Of a stretch of 64,000 nt of DNA, positions 46,653-62,246 are shown in pieces; position 1 is the stretch's first letter, and each line of letters starts with the position of its first letter. A program made the translations under genes and the position numbers. The notes beneath the pieces were generated by a model that was not told the origin of the DNA, ran no database searches, and worked only from the letters and a program-made list of their open reading frames with translations. The DNA is from Pseudomonas grandcourensis (GTDB lineage Bacteria; Pseudomonadota; Gammaproteobacteria; Pseudomonadales; Pseudomonadaceae), in NCBI RefSeq assembly GCF_039909015.1, contig NZ_CP150919.1, positions 2,332,501 to 2,396,500 of the forward strand, read 5' to 3'.

Positions 46653-47814
46653 CGGCAAACCCCAGGCTTCCTTGCTTGACCAGTTCGCACAGCAGGCCGC
46701 GACCGTCTTCGTCGCTCAGCCAGTCGCCAAGGTTGTCGGCGTGCAGCGAGTCGGCGGCACAGATCATCTTCAGCAGTTCGCGCAGTTTGCCCGGCAGGTA
46801 ACGGCTCTGGCCGCTGGCGAACAGCAGCAGGTCGTCATCGACTTCAGACCACGCCAGGCGTGCGCTCGGGTTGCGAATCAGGATCGCACCTTGCTCCAGG
46901 GCAGACATGAAGTCCTCTTCTTCGACGTCTTCCGGGCCTACTACCAGTTCCGGGTAGCGTGGCTCGGTCATGAACTGGCCGAACCAGGTCAGCAGCAGGC
47001 GCTCGTCGCTCATGTGCTCGGCCAGCAGGCCTTTCAGGCGGTCGAGTGCGTCGCGCTGGATCTGGTGAGGATCGGCAGTCGGCAAGGCGTCGGCGTCGGT
47101 GTAGCGTTCTTCGTCCGACAGGAACTGGCTGAGGAAATCAGTGAAGTGGGTCAGTACTTCAGCAGCGCTCGGTGCGCGGAAGCCGACCGAGTAGGTCATG
47201 CATTCATCAACGGCAACGCCGCAATGGGCCAGGCGCGGTGGCAGGTAGAGCATGTCGCCCGGTTCCAGCACCCATTCATCGGTGGCTTCGAATTCGGAGA
47301 GGATGCGCAGGTCGGCGTGGGCCAGCATCGGGCTCTCGGTGTTGCACATCTGGCCGATCTTCCAGTTGCGCTTGCCGTGGCCTTGCAGCAGGAACACGTC
47401 ATAGTTGTCGAAGTGCGGACCAACGCTGCCACCCGGCGCGGCGTAGCTGATCATCACGTCGTCGATGCGCCAGCTTGGCAGAAAACGGAAATTTTCCAGC
47501 AGTTCGCTGACTTCCGGAACGAACTGATCCACGGCTTGAACCAGCAGGGTCCAGTCAGTTTCAGGCAGCTTGCTGAATTCATCTTCGGCGAACGGGCCGC
47601 GACGCAGTTCCCACGGACGCTCGCCATTCTCGATGATCAGTCGTGATTCGACTTCTTCTTCCAGCGCCAGGCCGGCCAGTTCGTCGGCGTCGATAGGGCT
47701 TTCGAAATCAGGAATTGCCTGACGGATCAGCAGCGGCTTTTTCTGCCAGTAGTCGCGCAGGAATTCCCGTGCCGTGATGCCGCCCAGAAGTTGAAGAGGA
47801 ATATCAGGATTCAT
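46645..47814 (-). CDS. roxA: RoxA/YcfD-like JmjC ribosomal oxygenase
   Basis: The 389-residue product is a cupin/JmjC 2-oxoglutarate-dependent dioxygenase. The iron-binding HxD is in GSVGPHFDNYDVFLLQGHGKRNWKIG (about residues 125-150), followed by LEPGDMLYLPPRLAHCGVA with the distal His, and a C-terminal winged-helix part. The E. coli relative YcfD/RoxA hydroxylates an arginine of ribosomal protein L16. The length is slightly above that enzyme (373). I start at MNPDIPLQLLGG. It lies just downstream of purB but is separated from it by a terminator. Confidence 0.85.
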   Translation of the reverse strand: MNPDIPLQLLGGITAREFLRDYWQKKPLLIRQAIPDFESPIDADELAGLALEEEVESRLIIENGERPWELRRGPFAEDEFSKLPETDWTLLVQAVDQFVPEVSELLENFRFLPSWRIDDVMISYAAPGGSVGPHFDNYDVFLLQGHGKRNWKIGQMCNTESPMLAHADLRILSEFEATDEWVLEPGDMLYLPPRLAHCGVAVDECMTYSVGFRAPSAAEVLTHFTDFLSQFLSDEERYTDADALPTADPHQIQRDALDRLKGLLAEHMSDERLLLTWFGQFMTEPRYPELVVGPEDVEEEDFMSALEQGAILIRNPSARLAWSEVDDDLLLFASGQSRYLPGKLRELLKMICAADSLHADNLGDWLSDEDGRGLLCELVKQGSLGFADE

Positions 47815-47850
47815 GTGTAACCTATTGAAAAAATGCACTTTTCAGACGGG

Positions 47851-47880
47851 AATAAAAACGCCCGGCGCGGCCGGGCGTCT
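47851..47880 (-). terminator. Terminator of purB
   Basis: On the minus strand ACGCCCGGC-CGC-GCCGGGCGT is followed by TTTTTATT, 20 bases after the purB stop. Confidence 0.9.
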
Positions 47881-47900
47881 TAAAAGGGTCTAGCGGTCGA

Positions 47901-49358
<1,458 letters not shown>

Positions 49359-49395
49359 TTACGCGTATTGCTGAGTTCGGTGCTGTCGATGCGGG

Positions 49396-50019
49396 TTATT
49401 CGTTACGCATCAAGGGGTAAAGCTCTTTGAGTAATTTGCGGCGGCTGATCACCAGCTGCCAGCGATGACCGCCCAATTGCCGCCACAGGCGCGCCGAACG
49501 AATGCCGGCCAGCAGCAGGGCACGAATTTTCGAGGCGTTGCTCGGTTGTTGCAGGTTGCGCATGTCGCCGTGCACCTGGATGCGTTGGCGCAGGGTGCTC
49601 AGGGTGTCCTGATACAGCGCGCCGCAGGCGGCGATCACGTTTTCGTGGGCCGGGCCAAAGTGTTCGACCTGGGACTGAATCTGCGGCAGGCGCTTGCCGA
49701 TCACGTCGAGCATGTCGTTGCGCTTGGCCAACTGACGCTCAAGGCCGAGCATGGCCAGGGCATAGCGCAGCGGCTCGCGCTGCAGGGCGCTTGGGTCGCG
49801 TTCGAGGGCGCCGATCAGTGCGCGATAGCCTTCACGCAGGTTGATGTCGTCGCCGCCGTAGACTTCCAGGGTGTCCTTGGGGTCGCGAATCAGCAGGCTG
49901 CCGAGCATGCAGGTCAGCCCGGCTTCGCTGGTCTGGCCGGTTTTGGCGATCCTGTCCACCAGCACCGCGGCGAGAAAGACGCCGCCCAGTGCTGTCAGTT
50001 GCTCCTGAATCGGGTTCAT
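49396..50019 (-). CDS. hflD: High frequency lysogenization protein HflD
   Basis: The 207-residue helical protein (YcfC/HflD family) begins [29 protein letters not shown]. In E. coli HflD is a peripheral membrane protein that counters phage lambda CII; its native role is uncertain. The ATG overlaps the mnmA stop (ATGA), the widely conserved mnmA-hflD coupling. Confidence 0.93.
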   Translation of the reverse strand: MNPIQEQLTALGGVFLAAVLVDRIAKTGQTSEAGLTCMLGSLLIRDPKDTLEVYGGDDINLREGYRALIGALERDPSALQREPLRYALAMLGLERQLAKRNDMLDVIGKRLPQIQSQVEHFGPAHENVIAACGALYQDTLSTLRQRIQVHGDMRNLQQPSNASKIRALLLAGIRSARLWRQLGGHRWQLVISRRKLLKELYPLMRNE

Positions 50020-51149
50020 AGGGCCTGGCCCTTGCTCGTCCACGGCTCGGCGACTTCAATTACGCCGCCGCCGAGGCAGATTTCACCGTCGTAGAACACC
50101 ACGGACTGGCCTGGAGTGACCGCACGCTGCGGATCATCGAAGGTCGCGCGATAACCGGTGGCGGTTTTTTCCAGGGTGCACGGCTGGTCGCTCTGGCGAT
50201 AACGAACCTTGGCGGTCAGCTTGCGTGGCTGGCTCAGGTCGACCGGGTTGACCCAGTAGATATCGGAAGCGAGCAGGGCGCGGGAGAACAGCCACGGGTG
50301 ATCATTGCCCTGGCCAACGATCAGCTCGTTGTTTTCCAGGTCCTTGATCAGCACATACCACGGCTCATCGCTGGCATCTTTCAGGCCGCCAATGCCCAGG
50401 CCCTGGCGCTGGCCGATGGTGTGGTACATCAGACCGTGGTGGCGGCCGATGATTTCGCCTTCGGTGGTCTTGATCTCGCCCGGTTGCGCCGGCAGGTACT
50501 GCTTGAGGAAGTCGCTGAAGCGGCGTTCGCCGATAAAGCAGATCCCGGTGGAATCCTTTTTCTTCGCGGTCGCCAGCTCGTATTTCTCGGCAATGGCGCG
50601 CACTTGCGGTTTTTCCAGTTCGCCGACCGGGAACAGGGTCTTGGCGATCTGCTCGCCGCCGACGGCGTGCAGGAAGTAGCTTTGGTCCTTGTTTGGGTCC
50701 AGACCCTTGAGCAGTTCGGTGCGGCCATCGATGTCGCGGCGACGCACGTAGTGACCGGTGGCGATCAGGTCGGCGCCAAGCATCATGGCGTAGTCGAGGA
50801 ACGCCTTGAACTTGATTTCGCGGTTGCACAGGATGTCCGGGTTCGGCGTGCGTCCGGCCTTGTATTCGGCCAGGAAATGCTCGAACACGTTGTCCCAGTA
50901 CTCTGCGGCGAAGTTGGCGGTGTGCAGCTTGATGCCAATCTTGTCGCACACAGCTTGGGCGTCCGCCAGGTCATCCATGGCGGTGCAGTATTCCGTTCCA
51001 TCGTCTTCTTCCCAGTTCTTCATGAACAGGCCTTCCACCTCATAGCCCTGCTCGATCAGCAGGAGAGCGGAAACGGAAGAGTCCACGCCGCCGGACATGC
51101 CGACAATGACGCGCTTCTTTTGTGTGTCAGAAGGGGCTGGATCACGCAT
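50016..51149 (-). CDS. mnmA: tRNA-specific 2-thiouridylase MnmA
   Basis: The 377-residue product forms 2-thiouridine at wobble position 34 of tRNA-Lys, -Glu and -Gln, using sulfur relayed by the Tus system. The PP-loop GMSGGVDS is at residues 17-24. The two catalytic cysteines are in [11 protein letters not shown] and [15 protein letters not shown]-terminal beta-barrel binds tRNA. It lies upstream of hflD and downstream of a Nudix gene. Confidence 0.96.
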   Translation of the reverse strand: MRDPAPSDTQKKRVIVGMSGGVDSSVSALLLIEQGYEVEGLFMKNWEEDDGTEYCTAMDDLADAQAVCDKIGIKLHTANFAAEYWDNVFEHFLAEYKAGRTPNPDILCNREIKFKAFLDYAMMLGADLIATGHYVRRRDIDGRTELLKGLDPNKDQSYFLHAVGGEQIAKTLFPVGELEKPQVRAIAEKYELATAKKKDSTGICFIGERRFSDFLKQYLPAQPGEIKTTEGEIIGRHHGLMYHTIGQRQGLGIGGLKDASDEPWYVLIKDLENNELIVGQGNDHPWLFSRALLASDIYWVNPVDLSQPRKLTAKVRYRQSDQPCTLEKTATGYRATFDDPQRAVTPGQSVVFYDGEICLGGGVIEVAEPWTSKGQAL

Positions 51150-51208
51150 AGGGATTCAATGAGTGTCTTGAAAAAGGACGCGATTCTAGCAGGCTCAGGC
51201 CCGCAAGG

Positions 51209-51655
51209 CTAAAGAGAAGGACGGATCAATTCGAGGCCGAAGTGTTGGCCTGCCAGATAGTCGTCGATGCAGCGGATGATCAGCTCGCTGCGCCAGTTGT
51301 CGCTCTGCTCGATTAATTCCTCGCGGGTCAACCACTTGGCGCCGACGATGCCGTCATCCAGTTGATAGTCCGGGTGGTGTTTCAGTGGTTTGGCGATGAA
51401 GCAGACCCGCTGGTAGGTCACGCCGTTGCTCGGGGCGGTGTAGAGGTAAATGCCCAGTACGCCGGTCGGTTCGACGTCCCAGCCGGTTTCCTCGAGGGTT
51501 TCGCGCACGGCGGCTTCGGTCAGGGTTTCGTTCGGGTCCAGATGGCCGGCGGGTTGATTGAGCACCACGCGTCCGTGCTTGAGTTCTTCGACCATCAGGA
51601 AGCGGCCGTTGGCTTCGACGATGGTGGCGACGGTGATGTGGGGTTTCCAGTCCAT
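51209..51655 (-). CDS. Nudix hydrolase (NudJ-like)
   Basis: The 148-residue product carries a full Nudix box (GHLDPNETLTEAAVRETLEETGW, about residues 37-59; GX5EX7REUXEEXGU). It most resembles the NudJ/YmfB group, which lies next to mnmA in E. coli and hydrolyses nucleoside tri- and diphosphates and HMP pyrophosphate. GAGGA lies eight bases before the ATG. The 59-base gap to mnmA suggests an operon. Confidence 0.88.
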   Translation of the reverse strand: MDWKPHITVATIVEANGRFLMVEELKHGRVVLNQPAGHLDPNETLTEAAVRETLEETGWDVEPTGVLGIYLYTAPSNGVTYQRVCFIAKPLKHHPDYQLDDGIVGAKWLTREELIEQSDNWRSELIIRCIDDYLAGQHFGLELIRPSL

Positions 51656-51720
51656 GAGATGTCCTCAAATTCCAAAGTTGAAACACAGTCCTACAATGGA
51701 TTTGTGTGAATTCTGAAAAC

Positions 51721-51750
51721 ACAAACCCCGGCACGGGGCCGGGGTTTGTG
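51721..51750 (-). terminator. Terminator of idh
   Basis: ACAAACCCCGGC-ACGG-GCCGGGGTTTGT forms a 12-base symmetric stem 17 bases after the idh stop, between idh and the Nudix gene. Confidence 0.82.
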
Positions 51751-51766
51751 ATGTTCCCTTGCAACC

Positions 51767-54485
<2,719 letters not shown>

Positions 54486-55742
54486 ATGGGTTACAAGAAG
54501 ATTCAGGTTCCAGCCGTCGGCGACAAAATCACCGTCAATGCAGACCATTCTCTCAATGTTCCTAATAACCCGATCATCCCCTTCATCGAAGGCGACGGCA
54601 TTGGCGTCGACATCAGCCCGGTCATGATCAAGGTTGTCGATGCTGCTGTTAAGAAGGCTTACGGTGGCGAGCGCAAGATTTCCTGGATGGAAGTGTACGC
54701 CGGGGAGAAAGCGACTCAGGTTTACGATCAGGACACCTGGCTGCCTCAGGAAACCCTGGACGCGGTCAAGGATTACGTGGTTTCCATCAAGGGCCCGCTG
54801 ACCACCCCGGTCGGTGGCGGCATCCGTTCCCTGAACGTGGCCCTGCGTCAGCAACTCGACCTGTACGTCTGCCTGCGCCCGGTGCGCTGGTTCGAAGGCG
54901 TGCCCAGCCCGGTCAAGAAGCCAGGCGATGTTGACATGACCATCTTCCGCGAGAACTCCGAAGACATCTACGCGGGCATCGAGTGGAAGGCCGGTACGCC
55001 GGAAGCCACCAAGGTCATCAAGTTCCTGAAAGAAGAAATGGGCGTCACCAAGATCCGTTTCGACGAGAACTGCGGTATCGGCGTCAAGCCGGTGTCCCTG
55101 CAGGGCACCAAGCGTCTGGCACGCAAGGCCCTGCAATATGTGGTCGACAACGATCGCGATTCGCTGACCATCGTGCACAAAGGCAACATCATGAAGTTCA
55201 CCGAAGGTGCCTTCAAGGAATGGGCCTACGAAGTGGCGGCTGAAGAGTTCGGCGCGACCCTGCTCGACGGCGGTCCGTGGATGCAGTTCAAAAACCCGAA
55301 AACCGGCAAGAACGTCATCGTCAAGGATGCCATCGCCGACGCCATGCTCCAGCAGATCCTGCTGCGCCCGGCCGAGTACGATGTGATCGCGACCCTGAAC
55401 CTGAACGGCGACTACCTCTCCGACGCCCTGGCGGCGGAAGTGGGCGGTATCGGTATCGCACCGGGAGCCAACCTGTCCGACACCGTGGCCATGTTCGAAG
55501 CCACCCACGGTACTGCGCCGAAGTACGCCGGCAAGGACCAGGTCAACCCGGGTTCGCTGATCCTCTCCGCTGAAATGATGCTGCGCCACATGGGCTGGAC
55601 CGAAGCGGCCGACCTGATCATCAAGGGCACCAACGGCGCAATTTCCGCCAAGACCGTGACCTATGACTTCGAACGCCTGATGGAGGGCGCCAAACTGGTG
55701 TCGTCTTCCGGCTTCGGCGATGCGCTGATCTCGCACATGTAA
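54486..55742 (+). CDS. icd: NADP-dependent isocitrate dehydrogenase, dimeric type
   Basis: The 418-residue product is the homodimeric TCA-cycle enzyme. It has the phosphorylatable serine S115 in [12 protein letters not shown] (equivalent to E. coli S113, the AceK target), the substrate arginines in LRPVRW, and the [17 protein letters not shown] region of the NADP site. It starts at MGYKKIQVP, with GGAG nine bases upstream. Divergent from monomeric idh; the terminator is shared with cspD. Confidence 0.96.
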   Translation: MGYKKIQVPAVGDKITVNADHSLNVPNNPIIPFIEGDGIGVDISPVMIKVVDAAVKKAYGGERKISWMEVYAGEKATQVYDQDTWLPQETLDAVKDYVVSIKGPLTTPVGGGIRSLNVALRQQLDLYVCLRPVRWFEGVPSPVKKPGDVDMTIFRENSEDIYAGIEWKAGTPEATKVIKFLKEEMGVTKIRFDENCGIGVKPVSLQGTKRLARKALQYVVDNDRDSLTIVHKGNIMKFTEGAFKEWAYEVAAEEFGATLLDGGPWMQFKNPKTGKNVIVKDAIADAMLQQILLRPAEYDVIATLNLNGDYLSDALAAEVGGIGIAPGANLSDTVAMFEATHGTAPKYAGKDQVNPGSLILSAEMMLRHMGWTEAADLIIKGTNGAISAKTVTYDFERLMEGAKLVSSSGFGDALISHM

Positions 55743-55758
55743 GAAAACGCAGGCAAAC

Positions 55759-55803
55759 AAAAAACCGCCTGATTCAAGAAGTTGAGTCAGGCGGTTTTTT
55801 TAT
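55759..55803. terminator. Bidirectional terminator between icd and cspD
   Basis: AAAAACCGCCTGA and TCAGGCGGTTTTT form a 13-base stem with T runs on both strands between the convergent icd and cspD genes. Confidence 0.92.
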
Positions 55804-55823
55804 GGCGGGATGACGGTGTGGAC

Positions 55824-56090
55824 TTATACCGTAACGGTCTGTTGCGGGGCGGATGCCGTCGTTTTCGAAGCGTCCACCGGGTTGTCGATGTTGACCGCGT
55901 GCAGGCCTTTGGGGCCCTGGATGATGTCGAATGCGACAGCCTGTCCGGCCTTCAGGGTTTTATAACCTTCCATCTGGATGGCGGAGTAGTGGGCAAACAG
56001 ATCTTCTGTCTTGCCGTCCTCAATGATGAAACCGTAACCCTTGGCATTGTTGAACCATTTGACCTTGCCGCTGACCTTGCCGCCTGACAT
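55824..56090 (-). CDS. cspD: Cold-shock-domain protein CspD-like
   Basis: The 88-residue product is a single cold-shock domain with RNP1 KGYGFI and RNP2-like DLFAHY, followed by a 20-residue Ala/Thr/Gln-rich tail. E. coli CspD is a stationary-phase inhibitor of replication next to clpS. The position here, divergent from clpS, supports that name. It starts at MSGGKVSGKVKWFNN; an ATG six codons earlier is not conserved. Confidence 0.92.
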   Translation of the reverse strand: MSGGKVSGKVKWFNNAKGYGFIIEDGKTEDLFAHYSAIQMEGYKTLKAGQAVAFDIIQGPKGLHAVNIDNPVDASKTTASAPQQTVTV

Positions 56091-56314
56091 ACCCAACTCC
56101 CTCTGCAACAGACTCCATCACTGGAGTATCATCCAGTACATCCGCAGTCGAATCTGTAAATAAGATTGACTCCGCGGACCTTTTTTACCCACTGTGGGCT
56201 CTATTGGTTGTAACACCGTTTTGCCGATAGTCAAGCTGACCAGGCAGTCGGAGTTGAAATCGCTGATAGCCGCCCCCACCACTGTATTTGAACAACTGAC
56301 GAACCTTTCTTTCC

Positions 56315-56698
56315 ATGCATGCAATCAGCCAGATTCGACTAACATTCAATCAGGATCGCCCGGCTCTCCAAAAAGATCACCCGGGGGCACACGAGGACGA
56401 TTCCGCAGGCATTGCTGTTCAGGAGGCAAAGCCGGCACTACAGGCGCCGCCGATGTACAAGGTGGTTTTGTTCAATGATGACTACACACCGATGGATTTC
56501 GTCGTCGAAGTGCTCGAGGTGTTTTTTAACCTGAATCGCGAGCTGGCGACCAAGGTCATGCTGGCCGTCCATACAGAAGGACGGGCAGTATGTGGAGTGT
56601 TTACCCGCGACATCGCTGAGACCAAGGCCATGCAGGTCAACCAGTACGCCAGGGAAAGCCAGCATCCGCTACTCTGTGAAATCGAGAAGGACGGTTAA
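56315..56698 (+). CDS. clpS: ATP-dependent Clp protease adaptor ClpS
   Basis: The 127-residue adaptor has a disordered 45-residue N-terminal extension and the folded core [23 protein letters not shown] with the N-degron pocket residues (NDDYT and the following Met). It recognises N-terminal Leu, Phe, Tyr and Trp and hands the substrate to ClpA. It is followed by clpA after 30 bases. The 224-base divergent gap to cspD contains an ACTCCA-N4-TGGAGT inverted repeat at 56112-56127 but no assignable promoter. Confidence 0.96.
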   Translation: MHAISQIRLTFNQDRPALQKDHPGAHEDDSAGIAVQEAKPALQAPPMYKVVLFNDDYTPMDFVVEVLEVFFNLNRELATKVMLAVHTEGRAVCGVFTRDIAETKAMQVNQYARESQHPLLCEIEKDG

Positions 56699-56728
56699 TC
56701 GCCGACCACTTGGGTATGAGGTGAAGCT

Positions 56729-58999
56729 ATGTTAAACCGCGAGCTCGAAGTCACCCTCAATCTTGCCTTCAAGGAAGCTCGTTCGAAGCGTCATGAGTTC
56801 ATGACCGTCGAACACCTCCTGCTGGCCCTATTGGACAATGAGGCTGCCGCCACCGTTCTGCGTGCGTGCGGCGCAAACCTCGACAAACTCAAGCATGACC
56901 TGCAGGAGTTCATCGACTCCACCACGCCATTGATCCCCGTGCATGACGAGGATCGCGAAACCCAGCCAACCCTGGGCTTCCAGCGTGTACTGCAACGTGC
57001 TGTGTTTCACGTACAGAGCTCGGGCAAACGCGAAGTGACTGGCGCCAACGTGCTGGTCGCGATCTTCAGTGAGCAAGAGAGTCAGGCGGTGTTCCTGCTG
57101 AAACAGCAGAGCGTTGCCCGTATAGATGTCGTCAACTACATCGCCCATGGCATTTCCAAGGTGCCGGGGCATGGCGATCACTCTGAAGGTGAACAAGATA
57201 TGCAGGACGACGAGGGCGGTGAGTCTTCTTCCTCAGGCAATCCCCTGGATGCTTATGCCAGCAACCTCAACGAACTCGCGCGCCAGGGTCGGATCGATCC
57301 GCTGGTGGGGCGTGAGCTGGAAGTCGAGCGCGTTGCGCAGATCCTGGCGCGTCGCCGCAAAAACAATCCGCTGCTGGTGGGCGAGGCGGGCGTGGGTAAA
57401 ACCGCGATTGCCGAAGGCCTGGCCAAGCGCATTGTCGACAACCAGGTGCCGGACCTGTTGGCCAACAGCGTGGTTTACTCCCTCGACCTGGGTGCCTTGC
57501 TGGCCGGTACCAAATACCGTGGCGATTTCGAGAAGCGCTTCAAGGCGTTGCTCAATGAACTGAAAAAGCGTCCGCAGGCGATCCTGTTCATCGACGAGAT
57601 CCACACCATCATTGGTGCGGGTGCCGCGTCCGGTGGCGTCATGGATGCCTCGAACCTGCTCAAGCCGTTGCTGTCGTCCGGTGATATCCGTTGCATCGGT
57701 TCGACCACCTTCCAGGAATTCCGCGGCATCTTCGAGAAGGACCGAGCCTTGGCTCGGCGCTTCCAGAAGGTCGATGTGTCGGAGCCTTCGGTGGAAGACA
57801 CCATCGGCATTCTGCGCGGCCTGAAGGGGCGTTTCGAAAGCCATCACAATATCGAATACAGTGATGAAGCCCTGCGTGCGGCCGCCGAACTGGCTTCGCG
57901 TTACATCAATGACCGTCACATGCCGGACAAGGCCATCGACGTTATCGACGAGGCGGGTGCCTACCAGCGCCTGCAACCGATCGAGAAGCGTGTGAAGCGC
58001 ATCGAAGTGCCTCAGGTCGAGGACATCGTCGCGAAAATCGCGCGGATTCCGCCAAAACACGTCACCAGCTCCGACAAGGAATTGCTGCGTAACCTCGAGC
58101 GTGACCTGAAGTTGACCGTGTTTGGTCAGGATGCCGCGATCGACTCGCTGGCAACGGCGATCAAGCTGTCCCGTGCCGGCCTCAAGTCCCCTGACAAGCC
58201 TGTCGGTTCGTTCCTGTTTGCGGGGCCTACCGGTGTCGGTAAAACCGAAGCGGCGCGTCAGTTGGCCAAGGCCTTGGGTGTCGAGCTGCTTCGTTTCGAC
58301 ATGTCCGAGTACATGGAGCGCCACACCGTATCGCGTCTGATCGGTGCGCCTCCAGGCTATGTCGGGTTCGATCAGGGTGGTCTGCTGACCGAAGCCATCA
58401 CCAAGCAGCCACACTGCGTGCTGTTGCTCGATGAGATCGAGAAGGCGCATCCGGAAGTCTTCAACCTGCTGCTGCAGGTCATGGACCACGGTACGCTGAC
58501 CGATAACAACGGGCGCAAGGCGGATTTCCGTAACGTGATCGTCATCATGACGACCAACGCCGGTGCCGAGACCGCAGCCCGCGCTTCGATCGGTTTCACC
58601 TATCAGGATCACTCGTCCGATGCGATGGAAGTGATCAAGAAGAGCTTCACGCCGGAATTCCGCAACCGTCTGGACACCATCATCCAGTTTGGTCGCCTCA
58701 GCCATGAGGTCATCAAGAGCGTGGTGGACAAGTTCCTTACCGAGCTTCAGGCGCAGCTGGAAGACAAGCGTGTGTTGCTGGAAGTCACCGATGCAGCCCG
58801 CAACTGGCTGGCCGAAGGTGGCTACGACGCGGCGATGGGTGCTCGCCCGATGGCTCGCCTGATCCAGGACAAGATCAAGCGTCCGCTGGCGGAGGAGATA
58901 CTCTTTGGCGAACTGGCCGAGCATGGCGGTGTGGTACACATCGACATCAAGGACGGCGAGCTGACCTTCGAGTTCGAGACCACGGCCGAGATGGCCTGA
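56729..58999 (+). CDS. clpA: ATP-dependent Clp protease ATP-binding subunit ClpA
   Basis: The 756-residue AAA+ unfoldase has an N-domain that binds ClpS, two ATPase modules (Walker A GEAGVGKT at about residue 215 and GPTGVGKT at about 497), pore loops such as KYRGDFE and [11 protein letters not shown], and the IGF-type ClpP-docking loop ([15 protein letters not shown]). It unfolds N-degron substrates and feeds them to ClpP. Operon with clpS; terminator follows. Confidence 0.97.
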   Translation: MLNRELEVTLNLAFKEARSKRHEFMTVEHLLLALLDNEAAATVLRACGANLDKLKHDLQEFIDSTTPLIPVHDEDRETQPTLGFQRVLQRAVFHVQSSGKREVTGANVLVAIFSEQESQAVFLLKQQSVARIDVVNYIAHGISKVPGHGDHSEGEQDMQDDEGGESSSSGNPLDAYASNLNELARQGRIDPLVGRELEVERVAQILARRRKNNPLLVGEAGVGKTAIAEGLAKRIVDNQVPDLLANSVVYSLDLGALLAGTKYRGDFEKRFKALLNELKKRPQAILFIDEIHTIIGAGAASGGVMDASNLLKPLLSSGDIRCIGSTTFQEFRGIFEKDRALARRFQKVDVSEPSVEDTIGILRGLKGRFESHHNIEYSDEALRAAAELASRYINDRHMPDKAIDVIDEAGAYQRLQPIEKRVKRIEVPQVEDIVAKIARIPPKHVTSSDKELLRNLERDLKLTVFGQDAAIDSLATAIKLSRAGLKSPDKPVGSFLFAGPTGVGKTEAARQLAKALGVELLRFDMSEYMERHTVSRLIGAPPGYVGFDQGGLLTEAITKQPHCVLLLDEIEKAHPEVFNLLLQVMDHGTLTDNNGRKADFRNVIVIMTTNAGAETAARASIGFTYQDHSSDAMEVIKKSFTPEFRNRLDTIIQFGRLSHEVIKSVVDKFLTELQAQLEDKRVLLEVTDAARNWLAEGGYDAAMGARPMARLIQDKIKRPLAEEILFGELAEHGGVVHIDIKDGELTFEFETTAEMA

Positions 59000-59015
59000 C
59001 GTTCAGAAGCAAAAC

Positions 59016-59045
59016 AAAAAGGCGTCGAGAGGCGCCTTTTTGTTG
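59016..59045 (+). terminator. Terminator of clpSA
   Basis: AAAAAGGCG-TCGAGA-GGCGCCTTTTT: an A-rich start, short GC stem and T run, about 17 bases after the clpA stop. Confidence 0.85.
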
Positions 59046-59061
59046 TCTATCAAATCACCGC

Positions 59062-59082
59062 GATCCCCTGTAGGAGGGGATC
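59062..59082. repeat. Degenerate REP-like inverted repeat
   Basis: GATCCCC-TGTAGGA-GGGGATC between the clpA and infA terminators keeps the CCTGTAGGAG flank of a REP element but has lost the GCGAGC core. Confidence 0.4.
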
Positions 59083-59098
59083 CATCAAATCGCAGGCA

Positions 59099-59130
59099 AA
59101 CAAAAACGCCCGGCATAAGCCGGGCGTCTT
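59099..59130 (-). terminator. Terminator of infA
   Basis: On the minus strand ACGCCCGGC-TTAT-GCCGGGCGT is followed by TTTTTG, about 13 bases after the infA stop. Confidence 0.9.
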
Positions 59131-59142
59131 GTATTGACTTGA

Positions 59143-59361
59143 TTAACGGGCGCGGTAAGTGATGCGCCCTTTGCTCAAGTCATAGGGAGTCAGCTCTACG
59201 CGCACTTTGTCGCCGGTAAGAATACGGATGTAGTTCTTGCGCATCTTGCCGGAGATGTGCGCGGTTACGACGTGCCCATTTTCCAACTCCACACGAAACA
59301 TGGTGTTGGGCAGGGTGTCGACGACAGTGCCTTCCATTTCGAAGCTGTCTTCTTTCGACAT
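59143..59361 (-). CDS. infA: Translation initiation factor IF-1
   Basis: The 72-residue S1/OB-fold protein binds the ribosomal A site during initiation. It is nearly identical to the E. coli factor over [30 protein letters not shown]. It starts at [11 protein letters not shown]. The position between clpA and the aminoacyl-transferase genes is conserved in many gammaproteobacteria. Confidence 0.98.
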
Positions 59362-59472
59362 GCAGTAAAGCCCTCGGTGTCCAATGAATGGCCCGGTGCA
59401 ACTGCGCCAGGCAAAAGCGGCGTGCATTGTGCCCGAAAAGTGGGGTTTAAGCCAAGGGGTTTAGGGCCGGCT

Positions 59473-60180
59473 CTAGTTTAGAACCACCCAGCGCTGATTA
59501 ATCAGCAACTCAATAGGGCGATATTGAGTCTTGTAGTTCATTTTTTTGCAGTTTTTGATCCAGTAGCCGAGGTAGACCGCATCCAGCTCCAGCCGCCTGG
59601 CCTCGGCGATTTGCCAGAGGATTGCGTAGCGCCCAAGGCTGCGGCGCTCTTCGGCCGGTTCGTAGAAGGTGTAGACCGCCGAAAGACCGTTCGGCAGTAA
59701 ATCGGTGACGGCGACGGCCAGCAGCCGGCCGTTCAGGCGAAATTCATAAAACCTTGAAAACGGCAGGTCCCGCACCAGGAATGTCGAGAACTGATCGCGA
59801 CTCGGCGGGTACATGTCGCCATCGGCGTGACGCTGTTCGATATAGCGCTGGTAAAGGTCGAAGTACTCTTCGTTGAAGCCGGGCCTGGCCGGACGCACCT
59901 GCAAATCCACGTTGCGCTTGAAGATGCGTTTCTGTTGCCGGTTGGGGGTGAACTGTCCCACGGGAATGCGCGCTGGAACGCACGCATTGCAATTCTGGCA
60001 ATGCGGCCGATAGAGATGATCGCCACTGCGACGAAACCCCATCTCCGACAGGTCTGCATAGACATGCACATCCATGGGCTGACTAGGGTCGAGGAACAGG
60101 GTTGTGGCCTGCTCCTCGGGCAGATAACTGCAAGAGTGCGGCTGAGTGGCATAGAACTTCAAACGCGCCAACTCGGTCAT
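59473..60180 (-). CDS. bpt: Aspartate/glutamate leucyltransferase (Bpt, Ate-family)
   Basis: The 235-residue product belongs to the bacterial Ate1-like family. It has the N-terminal cysteine motif [18 protein letters not shown] and the C-terminal [23 protein letters not shown] ... [20 protein letters not shown]. Bpt transfers leucine from Leu-tRNA to proteins with N-terminal Asp or Glu, creating a primary N-degron. It starts at [11 protein letters not shown]. Operon with trxB and aat is likely (57-base gap to aat). Confidence 0.94.
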   Translation of the reverse strand: MTELARLKFYATQPHSCSYLPEEQATTLFLDPSQPMDVHVYADLSEMGFRRSGDHLYRPHCQNCNACVPARIPVGQFTPNRQQKRIFKRNVDLQVRPARPGFNEEYFDLYQRYIEQRHADGDMYPPSRDQFSTFLVRDLPFSRFYEFRLNGRLLAVAVTDLLPNGLSAVYTFYEPAEERRSLGRYAILWQIAEARRLELDAVYLGYWIKNCKKMNYKTQYRPIELLINQRWVVLN

Positions 60181-60237
60181 GATCAACCCTCGGGATAATG
60201 CTTTTGAATAAGTGTAAGCCAAGCGCGCAAATGTCGC

Positions 60238-60918
60238 TCAGCAAACCCAGGAGGCGGTGTTGGGTTGGTCCAGATGCCTGGCCAGATAGCTCGCAAATTC
60301 GCGGCGAGGAATCGCCCGGGCACCCAGGCTATGCAGGTGATCGGTGGGCATCTGGCAATCGATCAGCACGAAGCCTGAGTCTTTCAGATGGCGCACCAGT
60401 GTGGCAAAGCCGAATTTCGAGGCGTTGTCAGCGAGGCTGAACATGGACTCGCCGAAAAACAGCTGGCCCATTGCCAGGCCATACAATCCACCGACGAGTT
60501 CGTCCCCGTCCCAGACTTCCACCGAGTGCGCGTGTCCACGCCTGTGCAATTCGATGTAGGCGTCCTGCATGGCCTCGGTAATCCACGTGCCGTCAGCGTA
60601 TTCCCGAGGGGCCGCACAGGCGCGGATGACGGCGGCGAAGTCCTGGTCAAAGGTCACTTGGTAGCGTTGCTGGCGCAGCAGTTTGTTCAGGCTGCGTGAG
60701 ACGTGCAATTCGTCGGGAAACAGCACGGTACGCGGGTCTGGCGACCACCAGAGGATCGGCTGGCCTTCGGAAAACCATGGGAAGCAGCCGTGGCGATAAG
60801 CGGAGATCAGCCGATCAGCGGACAGGTCACCACCGGCAGCCAGAAGCCCGTTGGGGTCGCGCATGGCTTTTTCCAGCGGTGGGAAATGCAAGGTGTTGCG
60901 TTGTAACCAAGTCAGCAT
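60238..60918 (-). CDS. aat: Leucyl/phenylalanyl-tRNA-protein transferase
   Basis: The 226-residue product adds Leu or Phe to N-terminal Lys or Arg of proteins, marking them for ClpS/ClpA. It contains the family core [23 protein letters not shown] and [15 protein letters not shown] ([19 protein letters not shown]). I start at [14 protein letters not shown], the usual N-terminus. An ATG at 60969 has a better ribosome site (GAAGG) and would add 17 residues, but it sits in a GC-rich inverted repeat (GGCGGGC-CAAA-GCCCGCC, 60950-60967). Confidence 0.93.
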   Translation of the reverse strand: MLTWLQRNTLHFPPLEKAMRDPNGLLAAGGDLSADRLISAYRHGCFPWFSEGQPILWWSPDPRTVLFPDELHVSRSLNKLLRQQRYQVTFDQDFAAVIRACAAPREYADGTWITEAMQDAYIELHRRGHAHSVEVWDGDELVGGLYGLAMGQLFFGESMFSLADNASKFGFATLVRHLKDSGFVLIDCQMPTDHLHSLGARAIPRREFASYLARHLDQPNTASWVC

Positions 60919-60980
60919 GGCATCCGGGCTTGCAGAAGGGGAGGGCAGTGGCGGGCTTTGGCCCGCCATAAAGTTTGCCT

Positions 60981-62246
<1,266 letters not shown>

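Noticed and set aside
60919..60969. Upstream ATG for aat with a good GAAGG site
   Set aside because: It would add 17 non-conserved residues and lies over a GC-rich inverted repeat; the family begins at MLTWLQRNT. Not excluded experimentally.
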